Shown here: positions 35,098 through 44,918 of the stretch, in pieces | How positions within the stretch are numbered: position 1 is the first letter of the stretch | Layout of the letters: each line of letters starts with the position of its first letter | Origin: Azospirillum sp. TSO35-2 | Lineage (GTDB): Bacteria; Pseudomonadota; Alphaproteobacteria; Azospirillales; Azospirillaceae | Assembly: GCF_003116095.1 (NCBI RefSeq) | Contig: NZ_LGRA01000021.1 | Location: 490,226-554,225, forward strand | Reading direction: 5' to 3' | Length of the DNA: 64,000 nucleotides | Notes under the pieces: generated by a model | Told to the model about the DNA's origin: nothing | The model's input: only the letters and a program-made list of their open reading frames with translations | Databases searched by the model: none | Made by a program: the position numbers and the translations under genes

Positions 35098-36051
35098 TCA
35101 CCCCACGATGCGCCCCAGCCGGACGGCGGTCTGGCCGGGCTTGACGCGGCGGGCGGGCATGATCAGGACGCAGTCGTCGTAGGGGGTCAGGATGGCGCGG
35201 CCGTCGTCCCAGCCGATGACGGTGCCGGCGCGGCCGATCACCTCCATGCCGACGAAGGGGGCGGTGAAGCGGAAGCGCTCGCTGATCGCCGTGACGGCGT
35301 CGGTGACCTCGACCACCCGCTGCGGGTCGCTGCGCGGACGCAGGCGCGGGCCGGCCAGCAGCGGGTCGATCATCTCCAGCCCCACCAGCAGGCGCAGGCA
35401 GCTTTCCAGCGCCACCACCGCGGTTTCGGTGCGCCAGTGCTGGCCGCATTCGACCAGGATCGCGGTGCGCGAGCCTTCCGCCTCGGCGAAGCCGCCATAA
35501 TCGATCAGCCGGCGTCCGCCGGCGTGCCCCTCGTCCGCCACCACCCAGGCGGGATAGCCGAGGCCGAGCGCCAGATCGCGCCCGCGCGTCGTTTGTCCGC
35601 ACAGGGTCAGCGGCGCGGTGTCAGCCGTCATCGAATGGAGGTCGAGCAGCAGGTCGGCCGACTCGTAGACCGGGCGGAGCTGGCGGGCGCGCCGCAGCTC
35701 CACGCTGTCGCGCCGGCCGTCGAGATGCTCCGGCGACCACAGCCGGTTGAAATCCTCGTCCAGATAGCGCGAGGCGTAGGGGTTCTGGCGGTCGAAGCCG
35801 GCGTAGGCCGCCGTGTTGGCGAAGACGAAGCTGAGCCGGCCGCGCCGCGGCCGCACCCCCAGGCGCAGCAGGCTGTCCAGCGCGATGGCGCCGGCGATCT
35901 CGTTGCCGTGCACCAGCGCGTTCAGCACGACGTGCGGCCCCGGCGAGGCCGCGGTCAGGCTGGTGACATGGTCGATGCCGGTGTTGCCGCGCCGGTAGGG
36001 CGCGATGTCCGGCGCGGTCAGTTCGACGGGGGCGAAGAGCGGGTCGGTCAA
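35098..36051 (-). CDS. Succinylglutamate desuccinylase/aspartoacylase-family zinc hydrolase
   Basis: About 317 residues, an M14-like zinc-dependent deacylase. Zinc ligands are in NALVHGNEIAGA (HxxE) and LLLDLHSMTAD; the catalytic glutamate is in ILVECGQHW. Family members remove acyl groups from amino acids (N-succinylglutamate, N-acetylaspartate) in the cytosol. The start is uncertain: TTG 36051 (LTDPLFAP) has a GGCGAG site; a GTG at 36144 would add 31 unconserved residues. It is divergent from the N-formylglutamate amidohydrolase gene, which suggests a shared theme of N-acyl amino-acid degradation. Confidence 0.82.
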   Translation of the reverse strand: MTDPLFAPVELTAPDIAPYRRGNTGIDHVTSLTAASPGPHVVLNALVHGNEIAGAIALDSLLRLGVRPRRGRLSFVFANTAAYAGFDRQNPYASRYLDEDFNRLWSPEHLDGRRDSVELRRARQLRPVYESADLLLDLHSMTADTAPLTLCGQTTRGRDLALGLGYPAWVVADEGHAGGRRLIDYGGFAEAEGSRTAILVECGQHWRTETAVVALESCLRLLVGLEMIDPLLAGPRLRPRSDPQRVVEVTDAVTAISERFRFTAPFVGMEVIGRAGTVIGWDDGRAILTPYDDCVLIMPARRVKPGQTAVRLGRIVG

Positions 36052-36263
36052 GCGGCAGGCTCGCCAGCGGTGGGCTTTCCCGTCAGTATGGCGAACCAAC
36101 CGGCGGCGCGCCAGCCCGGCGCATGGCAAAATTCGCTGCGGCACCCGTGACGCCGGCGCAAGGCTTTGTTGCAGGGATGTGGCGGGTCGATGACGATTCG
36201 CCGTCGACGCCAGGTTGACGCTTGGGTTATAGGATCGGCCGGTTCCATGGGGCGGGCCAGGCG

Positions 36264-37154
36264 ATGAGCTTCGTGATCGACGACGTGCTGGTCCGCAACG
36301 ACCCGGCCAACGGGTCCGCGATGGGGACCATGGGGCGGCGCCTGCCGGTCCTGTTCGATTCGCCGCACAGCGGCCGGGTCTATCCCGCCGACTTCCAGGT
36401 GATCTGCCCGCACCCCCTGCTGCGCCAGGCCGAGGACACCCATGTCGAGGAGCTGTTCGCCACGGCGCCCGACCATGGCGCGACCCTGCTGTGCGCGCTG
36501 TTCCCCCGCACCTGCATCGACGTGAACCGGGCGGTCGACGACATCGACCCGGCGTTGCTGGACGGCGCGTGGCCGACCCCGCTGCACCCGACCGCCCGCA
36601 GCATGATGGGCATGGGGCTGATCCGCAGCATGCTGCGCCCCGGTGTGCCGCTCTATGACGGAAAGCTGCCGGCCGCGGTGGTGGCCGACCGGATCGACCG
36701 CTACTACCGCCCCTACCACGCCCAGATGCGGGCGACGCTGGATCGGCTGGCCGAACGGTTCGGCGCGGTGTGGCACGTCAACTGCCACTCCATGCCCTCG
36801 ACGCTGGGGCCGGACGGCCGCGACCCGCTGGCGGCGGACTTCGTCATCGGCGACCGCGACGGCACCACCAGCGAGGCCGGCTTCGTCGCCCTGGTGGCGG
36901 AGACGCTGCGCGGCTTCGGGCACCGCGTCGCGATCAACGACCCTTACAAGGGGGTGGAGCTGCTGGCGCGCTACGGCGATCCGGCGCGCGGCCGCCATTC
37001 GATCCAGCTGGAGATCAACCGGCGGCTCTACATGAACGAGGAGACGCTGGAGCGTCACGACGGCTTCGCCCGGCTGAAGGGCGAGATCGACACGCTGATC
37101 CGCCGCATCGCCGACCATGCCGAACGGCGGGTGCTGCGGCGCGCGGCCGAATGA
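36264..37154 (+). CDS. N-formylglutamate amidohydrolase family protein
   Basis: A 296-residue hydrolase. LFDSPHSGRVYP near residue 30, CIDVNRAVDDIDP, HVNCHSMPS and SIQLEINRRLYM are the family motifs that build the metal/catalytic site. HutG-type enzymes release formate from N-formylglutamate in histidine degradation, but this subgroup (FGase) also acts on other N-acyl compounds, and no hut genes are in the window. ATG 36264 gives the normal length; the ribosome binding site is modest. Confidence 0.9.
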   Translation: MSFVIDDVLVRNDPANGSAMGTMGRRLPVLFDSPHSGRVYPADFQVICPHPLLRQAEDTHVEELFATAPDHGATLLCALFPRTCIDVNRAVDDIDPALLDGAWPTPLHPTARSMMGMGLIRSMLRPGVPLYDGKLPAAVVADRIDRYYRPYHAQMRATLDRLAERFGAVWHVNCHSMPSTLGPDGRDPLAADFVIGDRDGTTSEAGFVALVAETLRGFGHRVAINDPYKGVELLARYGDPARGRHSIQLEINRRLYMNEETLERHDGFARLKGEIDTLIRRIADHAERRVLRRAAE

Positions 37155-37187
37155 CCGCAACGGCAGCACCCGGGCCGGGCGGGACGG

Positions 37188-37508
37188 TCAGCCGGTGGTG
37201 ATCTGGTCCCGCGCCATGTCCAGGAAATGGGCCATCTGCTTCTCGACGCGATGGTCGGAGATGTCGACGCCCCGGGCGTGCAGGTCGCTGCACAGCTTTT
37301 CGCGGATGTCGTGCGGGCCCGCGGTGGTGATGTCGGTGTCGACGATCTGCCGGGCGTAGGCCTCGGCGTCGGCACCGCTCAGCCCCATCAGATCGGCGGC
37401 CCACTCGCCGGCCAGCCGGTCACGCCGGGCGCGGATGCGGAAGAGCAGGTCCTCGTCATGCTGGAACTTAGTCTCAAAGGCCTTTTCGCGATCGTCGAAG
37501 GTCGTCAT
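37188..37508 (-). CDS. DUF1476 protein, ATP synthase inhibitor zeta subunit
   Basis: A 106-residue helical protein. The N terminus MTTFDDREKAFETKFQHDE is the conserved inhibitory segment and FRIRARRDRLAGEWAA the following helix. DUF1476 proteins of alphaproteobacteria are the zeta subunit that blocks ATP hydrolysis by F1FO-ATPase, acting like mitochondrial IF1. AAGGAG lies at ideal spacing before ATG 37508. It is monocistronic here. Confidence 0.93.
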   Translation of the reverse strand: MTTFDDREKAFETKFQHDEDLLFRIRARRDRLAGEWAADLMGLSGADAEAYARQIVDTDITTAGPHDIREKLCSDLHARGVDISDHRVEKQMAHFLDMARDQITTG

Positions 37509-37670
37509 GGGACCAGGCTCCTTGGATTGGTTTTCGCTCCCGGATGCATGATTATATAGCTCCGAGGCGGTTGTCGTCACCGTCCCGCGGCGTGGTCGCC
37601 GCGGAGATTTTGTAGAGTTTCCCCCGGGGCGGCGGCATACCCTTGGACATCACAAAAGACAAGGTACGGC

Positions 37671-38444
37671 ATGTGCAGCGTGATCCTCCTGCGGCGACCC
37701 GACGCAACCTGGCCGCTGGTCGTCGCCGGCAACCGTGACGAGATGGCGGGCCGGCCCTGGCAGCCGCCGGCGCGCCATTGGCCCGACCGGCCGAACGTGG
37801 TCGCCGGGCTGGACGAGCTGGCGGGCGGCTCCTGGATGGGGCTGAACGACGAGGGCGTGGTGGCCGTCGTCCTGAACCGGTTCGGCACCCTGGGGCCGGA
37901 GACCGGCAAGCGGTCGCGCGGCGAACTGGTGCTCGACGCGCTCGACCATGCCGACGCGGCGGAAGCGGCGCGGGCCTTCGCCGACCTCGACATCCGGGCC
38001 TACCGCCCGTTCAACCTGGTGATCGCCGACAACCGCGACGCCTATCTGGTCGTCCACCGCGGCGCCAACCCGCGCCACCGGCCGGAGGTGTCGTCGATCC
38101 CCGTCGGCGTCCACATGCTGACCGCCTTCGAGCTGGACGACGCGCAGGACCCGCGCACCGCCTTCTACCGCCCGCTGTTCCAGCACGCCGAACCGCCGAC
38201 GGTCGACGCCGCCGATGCCGGCTCCTTCGGCTGGGGCGGCTGGCCCGAGCTGATGGGCAGCCGCATCTGGGAGGGCGAGCATGGCGAGCGCGGCGCCATG
38301 GACTTCCGGATGCCCAGCGGCTTCGGCACGACGTCGAGCAGCCTCATCGCCGTGCCCGCCGTCGAGCGGCCGGAGCTGAAGCCGATCTGGCACTTCGCGC
38401 CCGGCCGGCCGCACGCCGTCGCCTACGAGCCGGTGGAGCTGTGA
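37671..38444 (+). CDS. NRDE (TANGO2-like) family protein
   Basis: A 257-residue protein. It begins MCSVILLRR, placing a cysteine at position 2 as a possible N-terminal nucleophile, followed by VAGNRDEMAGRPW, the NRDE motif, and GGSWMGLNDEGVVAVVLNR. Homologues include the eukaryotic TANGO2 proteins, linked to heme or lipid handling; the bacterial role is unknown. AAGGT precedes ATG 37671. purC lies 122 bases downstream on the same strand. Confidence 0.9.
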   Translation: MCSVILLRRPDATWPLVVAGNRDEMAGRPWQPPARHWPDRPNVVAGLDELAGGSWMGLNDEGVVAVVLNRFGTLGPETGKRSRGELVLDALDHADAAEAARAFADLDIRAYRPFNLVIADNRDAYLVVHRGANPRHRPEVSSIPVGVHMLTAFELDDAQDPRTAFYRPLFQHAEPPTVDAADAGSFGWGGWPELMGSRIWEGEHGERGAMDFRMPSGFGTTSSSLIAVPAVERPELKPIWHFAPGRPHAVAYEPVEL

Positions 38445-38566
38445 GTGATCCCGCCCGTCGAACCCCCGTCGTTGTGTTCGCCAACCCGGCTTGCTATATC
38501 ACAGGGGCACTTTCCTGGGCCGGCAAGCTCGCTTGACCGGTCCTTACGTATTTGGACGAACACGCG

Positions 38567-39331
<765 letters not shown>

Positions 39332-39385
39332 CCACCCTCCAGCAACCACCCCTTACCCACTACCCCCAAGCGAGCGGACATCCCG

Positions 39386-39628
39386 ATGAAGGCCAAGGTT
39401 CACGTCACCCTCAAGCGCGGCGTTCTCGACCCCCAGGGCAAGGCGATCGCGCACGCGCTGCACACGCTGGGCTTCGACGGCGTCGAGGACGTCCGCGCCG
39501 GCAAGGTGATCGAGCTTCAGCTCACCAGCACCGACGAGGCGACCGCCCGCCGGGAGGTTGAGGCGATGTGCAGCAAGCTGCTCGCCAACACCGTCATCGA
39601 GGACTACGCCATCGAGCTGGTGGCCTGA
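39386..39628 (+). CDS. purS: Phosphoribosylformylglycinamidine synthase, PurS subunit
   Basis: An 80-residue small subunit that bridges PurL and PurQ in the three-protein FGAM synthase. KAKVHVTLKRGVLDPQGKAI and HTLGFDGVEDVRAGKVIEL are typical. The usual next genes purQ and purL are not adjacent: the following gene is an AlkA-like glycosylase, so they must lie elsewhere. Confidence 0.96.
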   Translation: MKAKVHVTLKRGVLDPQGKAIAHALHTLGFDGVEDVRAGKVIELQLTSTDEATARREVEAMCSKLLANTVIEDYAIELVA

Positions 39629-39690
39629 GCCAGCGGTTCCAGGGGGTATGAGCGCGGTCCGCCAATGACTCCGTCACTGGATTCACGGCC

Positions 39691-40338
39691 ATGAGCGTCG
39701 AGCATCTGGCCGCGCTCGACCCCATCTTCGCCGAATGCCTGCGCGTCGGCGGCCCGGCCATCCGCGACTTTTCGCGGCCGACCGGCTTCGTCGGCCTGCT
39801 GCGCATGGTGATGGAGCAGCAGCTCTCCACCAAGGTCGCGCTGGCGCTGTGGGCGAAATTGCAGGAGCGCCTGGGCGGTGTCGTCACCCCCGACGCCATC
39901 CTGGCGGTCGACGACGACACGCTGCGCGCCTGCGGCTTCTCCCGCCAGAAGGTCGGCTACGCCCGCGGTCTGGCCGAGGCGGTGGCGAGCGGCCGTCTCG
40001 ATTTCGACGCCATCCACGCCATGGCCGATGAAGAGGCCATCGCCCATCTGGTCGCGCTGAAGGGCATCGGCCGCTGGAGCGCCGAGGTCTATCTGATGAC
40101 CACGCTCGACCGGCCCGACATCTGGCCGATCGGCGATCTGGCGATCCAGCTTGGCGTCCAGCGGCTGAAGGGCTGGGCCGACAAGCCGACGCCGCGGCAA
40201 CTGATCGAGGTCGCCGAACCCTGGCGGCCCCACCGCAGCCTCGCCGCCCGGCTGGTCTGGCACCATTACGTCGCGCTGCAGGAACAGGCGCGCGCTCTCA
40301 AGACACCAAAACGGGCAGCGTCCACCCCGCCAGCGTGA
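39691..40338 (+). CDS. DNA-3-methyladenine glycosylase II-like base-excision enzyme
   Basis: A 215-residue HhH-GPD glycosylase. MEQQLSTKVALAL, the helix-hairpin-helix ALKGIGRWSAEVYLM and the catalytic aspartate in WPIGDLAIQ (about residue 150) are present. AlkA-type enzymes excise alkylated bases. It lacks AlkA's N-terminal domain, as in many bacterial homologues. Its 3' end overlaps the convergent lipid kinase gene by 41 bases. Confidence 0.92.
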   Translation: MSVEHLAALDPIFAECLRVGGPAIRDFSRPTGFVGLLRMVMEQQLSTKVALALWAKLQERLGGVVTPDAILAVDDDTLRACGFSRQKVGYARGLAEAVASGRLDFDAIHAMADEEAIAHLVALKGIGRWSAEVYLMTTLDRPDIWPIGDLAIQLGVQRLKGWADKPTPRQLIEVAEPWRPHRSLAARLVWHHYVALQEQARALKTPKRAASTPPA

Positions 40339-41284
40339 TTTCCACCGGCAGGCGGGCCAGCACGTCGCCGTCGCCCTGCACCGTGTCGGCGAACAGCCCG
40401 TCGCCTGCCGGTCCTTCGATCCGCACCCGCCGCGCCGTCACCACCCGGTAGTCGGGAAAGCGGGCCAGCCGTCCGGCGGTGACGCCCCAGACATAGCGCA
40501 ATGCGTTCAGCCGCCCGCCGCGCGGGAACAGGCAGACGTGCAGCTCCGGTTCGGTCAACCGGGCGTCGGGGGCGCAGATGAAGCGGCCGCCGTAGAAATG
40601 CCCTTTGGCGACGATCACCGACGCCACCTCCTCCGCCGGGCCGCCGTCGAGGCTGACACGGTAGCGGTGGTCGGGCCGCACCGCCAACTGCACCAGGGTT
40701 TCCAGCACATAGGCGCCCTTGCCGATCCGGCGCTTCACCCGCGGGTCGACCCGCTCGACCACCCGGGCGTCCAGCCCGACCCCGGCCATCAGCGAAAACA
40801 CCCGTCCGTTCGCCAGCGCCGGCCAGATCGCCGCCCGCCGGCCGCCGGCCAGCACCGCGGCGATGCCGTCGGCGTCGATCGGCAGGCCGAGTTCCGCCGC
40901 CAGCACGTTGGCGGTGCCCATCGGCACGATGCCAAGCGCCACCGGCCGGCCGGCGGCGGCGTGGACGGCCAGCCCGTTGATGACCTCGTTGATGGTGCCG
41001 TCGCCGCCGGCTGCGATCACGGCGTCGACGTCGCCGGGATCGACCGCGCGGGCGAAGGCCTCCGCATCGCCGCGCTTGCCGGTGGGCGTCACGGCGACGG
41101 CGATGCCGCGCTGCTCCAGCCGGGCGACCACCGCGCGCAGCCGGCGCGCCCGCCGCCCGCCGGCGGTCGGGTTGTGGATGACCAGGACCCGCCGCACCGC
41201 GCCGGCCGTTGCCCCGCCCGCCGTCGCCGCTGTCCGGTTTGCCCCCCCGTTGACCGCGCCCGTCATCTCCACCACGTCACGCAC
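40298..41284 (-). CDS. Diacylglycerol kinase-family lipid kinase
   Basis: About 328 residues. The DAGK catalytic domain starts RRVLVIHNPTAGGRR, has the nucleotide loop VIAAGGDGTINEVINGL, GTANVLAAELGLP and a C-terminal domain with FICAPDARLTEPELHV. It probably phosphorylates a membrane lipid such as diacylglycerol or a sphingoid base at the inner membrane. GTG 41284 is selected because AGGGAGAG lies seven bases upstream; ATGs at 41335 and 41266 are alternatives. It is divergent from the phosphoesterase/glycosyltransferase operon and may share its theme of glycolipid synthesis. Confidence 0.87.
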   Translation of the reverse strand: MRDVVEMTGAVNGGANRTAATAGGATAGAVRRVLVIHNPTAGGRRARRLRAVVARLEQRGIAVAVTPTGKRGDAEAFARAVDPGDVDAVIAAGGDGTINEVINGLAVHAAAGRPVALGIVPMGTANVLAAELGLPIDADGIAAVLAGGRRAAIWPALANGRVFSLMAGVGLDARVVERVDPRVKRRIGKGAYVLETLVQLAVRPDHRYRVSLDGGPAEEVASVIVAKGHFYGGRFICAPDARLTEPELHVCLFPRGGRLNALRYVWGVTAGRLARFPDYRVVTARRVRIEGPAGDGLFADTVQGDGDVLARLPVEITLAGWTLPVLVS

Positions 41285-41371
41285 CGATTCGCTCTCCCTG
41301 GTCGGCGCGCCGAGCGCCTTCTGTTGCAGAAGCATGAAGGTCATGCGGCGGTTCTGTTTCAGTAAAAGTGC

Positions 41372-41403
41372 AATACAGTGACCAATCATCAAAATACAGT
41401 GGC
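41372..41403. promoter_or_regulatory. Two direct repeats AATACAGTGRC in a divergent promoter region
   Basis: AATACAGTGAC (41372-41382) and AATACAGTGGC (41393-41403) lie 21 bases apart, two helical turns, between the lipid kinase and phosphoesterase genes. The spacing is that of a regulator binding site on one DNA face. No regulator is identified. Confidence 0.4.
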
Positions 41404-41503
41404 GAATAGGTGCTGCCGATACAAACCATTGTCAAGAGGTGTCTCTTCCATCTATACCACGCTTGTCTTGGTACCCCCGGTCATGGCGACGACGGAGTGG
41501 AAG

Positions 41504-42337
41504 ATGGACGCCGTCCCAGCGGTCAAGCGTTACCGCAGCATCTGGATATCCGACGTTCATCTCGGAACGCGCGGCTGTCAGGCGGACATGCTGCTCGATT
41601 TCCTCAAGCACACCGAATCGGACCACCTGTTCCTGGTCGGCGACATCGTCGACGGCTGGCGGCTGAAGAAGGCCTGGTACTGGCCGCAGCCCCACAACGA
41701 CGTGGTGCAGAAGATCATGCGCCGCGCCCGCAAGGGTGTGGAGGTCTATTACATCCCCGGCAACCACGACGAGGCGGCGCGCGACTATGTCGGCCTGCAA
41801 TTCGGCGGGGTGCATGTGGTGGACGAGTGGGTGCACACCACCGCCGACGGCCGCCGCCTGCTGATCACCCACGGCGACCGCTTCGACGCCGTGGTGCGCT
41901 ACGCCAAGTGGCTGGCCCTGCTGGGCGACCACGCCTACGTCACGCTGCTGCACATCAACACCGCCTTCAACTGGGTCCGGCGCAAGCTGGGTTTCGACTA
42001 CTGGTCGCTGTCGGCCTACCTGAAACACAAGGCCAAGACCGCGGTCGAGTTCATCGGCAAGTACGAAGAGGCGCTGGGCGAGGAAGCCCGCCGCCGCAAG
42101 GTGGACGGCGTCGTCTGCGGCCACATCCACACCGCCGAGATGCGGGACATCGAAGGAATACTCTATTGCAACGACGGCGATTGGGTCGAGTCCTGCACCG
42201 CCTTGGTCGAGCACGACAGCGGGGCGCTGGAGATCATCCACTGGGCGGAGGTCATGGCCCGGCGCTCGGCCGACCGGGACTCCAACTCCGCGACGCTTCC
42301 GGCCAAGACGACCAGCAAGGAACGGGAAGCGGCGTGA
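41504..42337 (+). CDS. Metallophosphoesterase, UDP-2,3-diacylglucosamine diphosphatase-like
   Basis: A 277-residue calcineurin-type phosphoesterase. The five metal-binding blocks are visible: SDVHLGTRGCQ, GDIVDGWRLKK, IPGNHDEAARD, THGDRFD and CGHIHTAEMR. Similarity to LpxH-like enzymes suggests action on a nucleotide-sugar or phospho-glycolipid; true LpxH activity is not proven. ATG 41504 follows GGAG at six bases; ATG 41483 would add seven residues. The stop overlaps the GTG start of the following glycosyltransferase (GTGA), a common pairing. Confidence 0.88.
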   Translation: MDAVPAVKRYRSIWISDVHLGTRGCQADMLLDFLKHTESDHLFLVGDIVDGWRLKKAWYWPQPHNDVVQKIMRRARKGVEVYYIPGNHDEAARDYVGLQFGGVHVVDEWVHTTADGRRLLITHGDRFDAVVRYAKWLALLGDHAYVTLLHINTAFNWVRRKLGFDYWSLSAYLKHKAKTAVEFIGKYEEALGEEARRRKVDGVVCGHIHTAEMRDIEGILYCNDGDWVESCTALVEHDSGALEIIHWAEVMARRSADRDSNSATLPAKTTSKEREAA

Positions 42338-43332
42338 ACATCCTGATCGTGAGCGACGCCTGGCACCCGCAGGTGAACGGCGTCGTCCGCACCATCGGCA
42401 CCGTCCGCGACGAGCTGGAGGCGATGGGCCACAGCGTCGAGGTGATTGGTCCCGACCGTTTCCACACCGTGGCGATGCCGACCTACCCGGAAATCCGGCT
42501 GGCGCTGGGGGCGAAGCGGCGGCTGTGGGCGATGATCGAGGGGTTGCGGCCGGACTGCATCCACATCGCCACCGAAGGGCCGCTGGGCTTCGCCGCCCGG
42601 TCCTATTGCCTGAAGCACGGCAAGCCCTTCACCACCGCCTACCACACCCGCTTTCCCGAATATCTGCGCGACCGCGCGCCGATCCCGCTGGCGCTGTCCT
42701 ACGCCGTCGTCCGCCGCTTCCACAAGCCGTCGTCGGCGGTGATGGTGGCGACCCAGACCATCGAGGACGCGCTGACCTCGCGCGGTTTCGCCAACATCCG
42801 CCGCTGGACCCGCGGGGTCGACACCGCGCTGTTCCACCCGCGCGACAAGGGCTTCCTCGATCTGCCGCGCCCGGTGTCGATGTATGTCGGCCGCGTCGCG
42901 GTGGAAAAGAACCTGGAGGACTTCCTGCGCCTCGACCTGCCGGGGACCAAGGTGGTGGTCGGCGACGGCCCGGCGCGCGAGGAACTGCAGCGCAAATACC
43001 CCGCCGTCCATTGGGCCGGCGCCCGCCATGGCGAGGATCTGGCCCGGCACTACGCCGCCGCCGACGTCTTCGTCTTCCCGTCGCGCACCGACACCTTCGG
43101 GCTGGTGCTGCTGGAGGCGCTGGCGTCCGGCGTTCCGGTCGCCGCCTACCCGGTGCCCGGCCCGCTGGATGTCGTCAACGGCTCTGGCGCCGGCTGCCTG
43201 GACGTCGACCTGAAGCGGGCGGTGGAAGGGGCGCTGGCGATCCCCGGCCAGACCTGCCGGGATCACGCGCTCAGCTATTCGTGGCGGCGCTCGGCGGAGC
43301 AGTTCCTGTCGAACCTGCGGCCGTTCTCGTAA
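42334..43332 (+). CDS. GT4-family glycosyltransferase (lipid glycosylation type)
   Basis: A 332-residue GT-B enzyme. NILIVSDAWHPQVNGVVRTI at the N terminus and TAYHTRFPEYLRDR are shared with alpha-mannosyl/glucosyl transferases that glycosylate diacylglycerol or phosphatidylinositol; the donor site is SRTDTFGLVLLEALASG. It starts at GTG 42334 with a GGGAAG site and is translationally coupled to the phosphoesterase gene. Acting with the neighbouring lipid kinase it may build a membrane glycolipid, which is an inference from context. Confidence 0.9.
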   Translation: MNILIVSDAWHPQVNGVVRTIGTVRDELEAMGHSVEVIGPDRFHTVAMPTYPEIRLALGAKRRLWAMIEGLRPDCIHIATEGPLGFAARSYCLKHGKPFTTAYHTRFPEYLRDRAPIPLALSYAVVRRFHKPSSAVMVATQTIEDALTSRGFANIRRWTRGVDTALFHPRDKGFLDLPRPVSMYVGRVAVEKNLEDFLRLDLPGTKVVVGDGPAREELQRKYPAVHWAGARHGEDLARHYAAADVFVFPSRTDTFGLVLLEALASGVPVAAYPVPGPLDVVNGSGAGCLDVDLKRAVEGALAIPGQTCRDHALSYSWRRSAEQFLSNLRPFS

Positions 43333-44122
43333 CGGGCCGGCGGCGCCCGCCGTGGACGTGGTAACGCAGGAACAGCCGCGTCCGCGTCCGCGCGTCGTCC
43401 ACCAGCGGCACGACGGCGAGCAGGACTAGGAACGCCGCCAGCGGCAGGGTGGTGACATAGCCGGCATGCTTGAACCCGACCGCCCCCGCGGTGCCGCCCA
43501 GGCAGAAGGACAGCAGCAGCGTCAGCAGCAGCCCGAGACGCCGCCAGTTGGTGCGCACCGGCGTGTAGCGCGCCGATTCCCGGCCGAGGTTGATGTAGAC
43601 CAGCTTGCCGAGTTCGATGCCGACATCGGTGACGATCCCGGTCATGTGGGTGGTGCGGATCTCCGCGTTGGAAACCTTGGTGATGATGGCGTTCTGCAAC
43701 CCCATGATGAAGCACAGCAGCAGGACGGTCAGCGGGGTGAACAGCGCCCGATGGTCCTCCAGGCTGTTGCCCAGCAACCCGAAGGCCAGCAGCAGCAACG
43801 CCTCCCAGAACAGCGGATAGGCGTAGGCGCTGCGCATCCGGTGGTGCCGTCCCCAGTTGATGAGGATCGTCGAATAGGCCGCGCCGGAGACGAAGGACAC
43901 CACCGACGCCACCCCGGTCGCCAGCGCCGTCAGGTTGCCCAGCACCAGATTGTCGGCCATCGACGACACGATGCCGGTCATGTGCGAGGTGTATTGCAGC
44001 ACCGCCAGAAACCCGCCGGCGTTGATGGCGCCGGCGACGAAGGCCAGCGACACCCCCAGATGGATGTTGGCCCGTCTGGTCCGCTTGCTCCCGGACAATC
44101 GGCGGAGGTAGGACACCGGCAT
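43271..44122 (-). CDS. YoaK/DUF1275-family membrane protein
   Basis: A 283-residue membrane protein with about six helices. Family motifs are AFVAGAINAGGFLAVLQYTSHMTG and GLQNAIITKVSNAEIRTTHMTGIVTDVGIELG, in which the repeated HMTG turns are characteristic. Function is unknown. The C-terminal 35 residues are polar and basic, and the coding region overlaps the end of the convergent glycosyltransferase gene by 62 bases, which is a large overlap for convergent genes. Confidence 0.9.
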   Translation of the reverse strand: MPVSYLRRLSGSKRTRRANIHLGVSLAFVAGAINAGGFLAVLQYTSHMTGIVSSMADNLVLGNLTALATGVASVVSFVSGAAYSTILINWGRHHRMRSAYAYPLFWEALLLLAFGLLGNSLEDHRALFTPLTVLLLCFIMGLQNAIITKVSNAEIRTTHMTGIVTDVGIELGKLVYINLGRESARYTPVRTNWRRLGLLLTLLLSFCLGGTAGAVGFKHAGYVTTLPLAAFLVLLAVVPLVDDARTRTRLFLRYHVHGGRRRPVTRTAAGSTGTAPPSAATNS

Positions 44123-44297
44123 GCTGCACCACCGAGGCGGAAACTATTCTGCAACGCAGCATACAGGATGACGGGCGGAGGGAACACCGCGTCGGCGTCG
44201 ACGCAGCGATGCATGCCCGCAGGTTCCGCCCCTTGGCGCGCTGCCGATGCTGTGTTTCCCTGTTCGGACGGCATCACTCGTCCCAAGGGCTCCCGCC

Positions 44298-44918
44298 ATG
44301 ACCCCCGAGTTCCTCATCACCTCCCTGATCGTCGTCGCCTCGCCCGGGACGGGCGTGCTGCTCACGCTGGCGGCGGGGCTGTCGCAGGGCGCGCGGGCGA
44401 GCGTCGTCGCGGCGTTCGGCTGCACGCTGGGGATCGTGCCGCACATGGCGGCGGCGGTGATGGGGCTGGCGGCGGTGCTGCACACCAGCGCGGTGGCGTT
44501 CCAGGCGCTGAAGCTGCTGGGCGTGCTCTACCTGCTCTACATGGCCTGGATGACGTTGAAGGAACAGGGGGCGCTGAGCGTCGAGACGGCGGGGGCGGGA
44601 GCGGCGCCCAAGTCGGCCGGGCGGATGATCCTGTCGGCGATCCTGGTCAATGTGCTGAACCCGAAGCTGTCGATCTTCTTCCTGGCCTTCCTGCCGCAGT
44701 TCGTCAGCGACGCCGACCCGCAGCCGCTCGCCCGCATGCTGGAACTGAGTGGCGTGTTCATGGCGCTGACCTTCGCGGTGTTCGTCGTCTACGGCCTGTT
44801 CGCCGCGGCGGTGCGCGACCAGATCGTGTCGCGCCCGCGGGTGATGACCTGGATGCGCCGCAGCTTCGCCGCCGCCTTTGCCGCGCTGGGCGCCAAGCTG
44901 GCGCTGGCGGAGCGGTGA
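44298..44918 (+). CDS. LysE/RhtB-family amino-acid exporter
   Basis: A 206-residue inner-membrane protein with about six helices. The N-terminal VVASPGTGVLLTLAAGLSQG and ILVNVLNPKLSIFFLAFLPQFV are the LysE/RhtB hallmarks (the second usually reads NPKxxxFFxAFLPQF). Exports amino acids or related small molecules using the proton gradient; substrate unknown. AAGGG precedes ATG 44298. Confidence 0.93.
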   Translation: MTPEFLITSLIVVASPGTGVLLTLAAGLSQGARASVVAAFGCTLGIVPHMAAAVMGLAAVLHTSAVAFQALKLLGVLYLLYMAWMTLKEQGALSVETAGAGAAPKSAGRMILSAILVNVLNPKLSIFFLAFLPQFVSDADPQPLARMLELSGVFMALTFAVFVVYGLFAAAVRDQIVSRPRVMTWMRRSFAAAFAALGAKLALAER

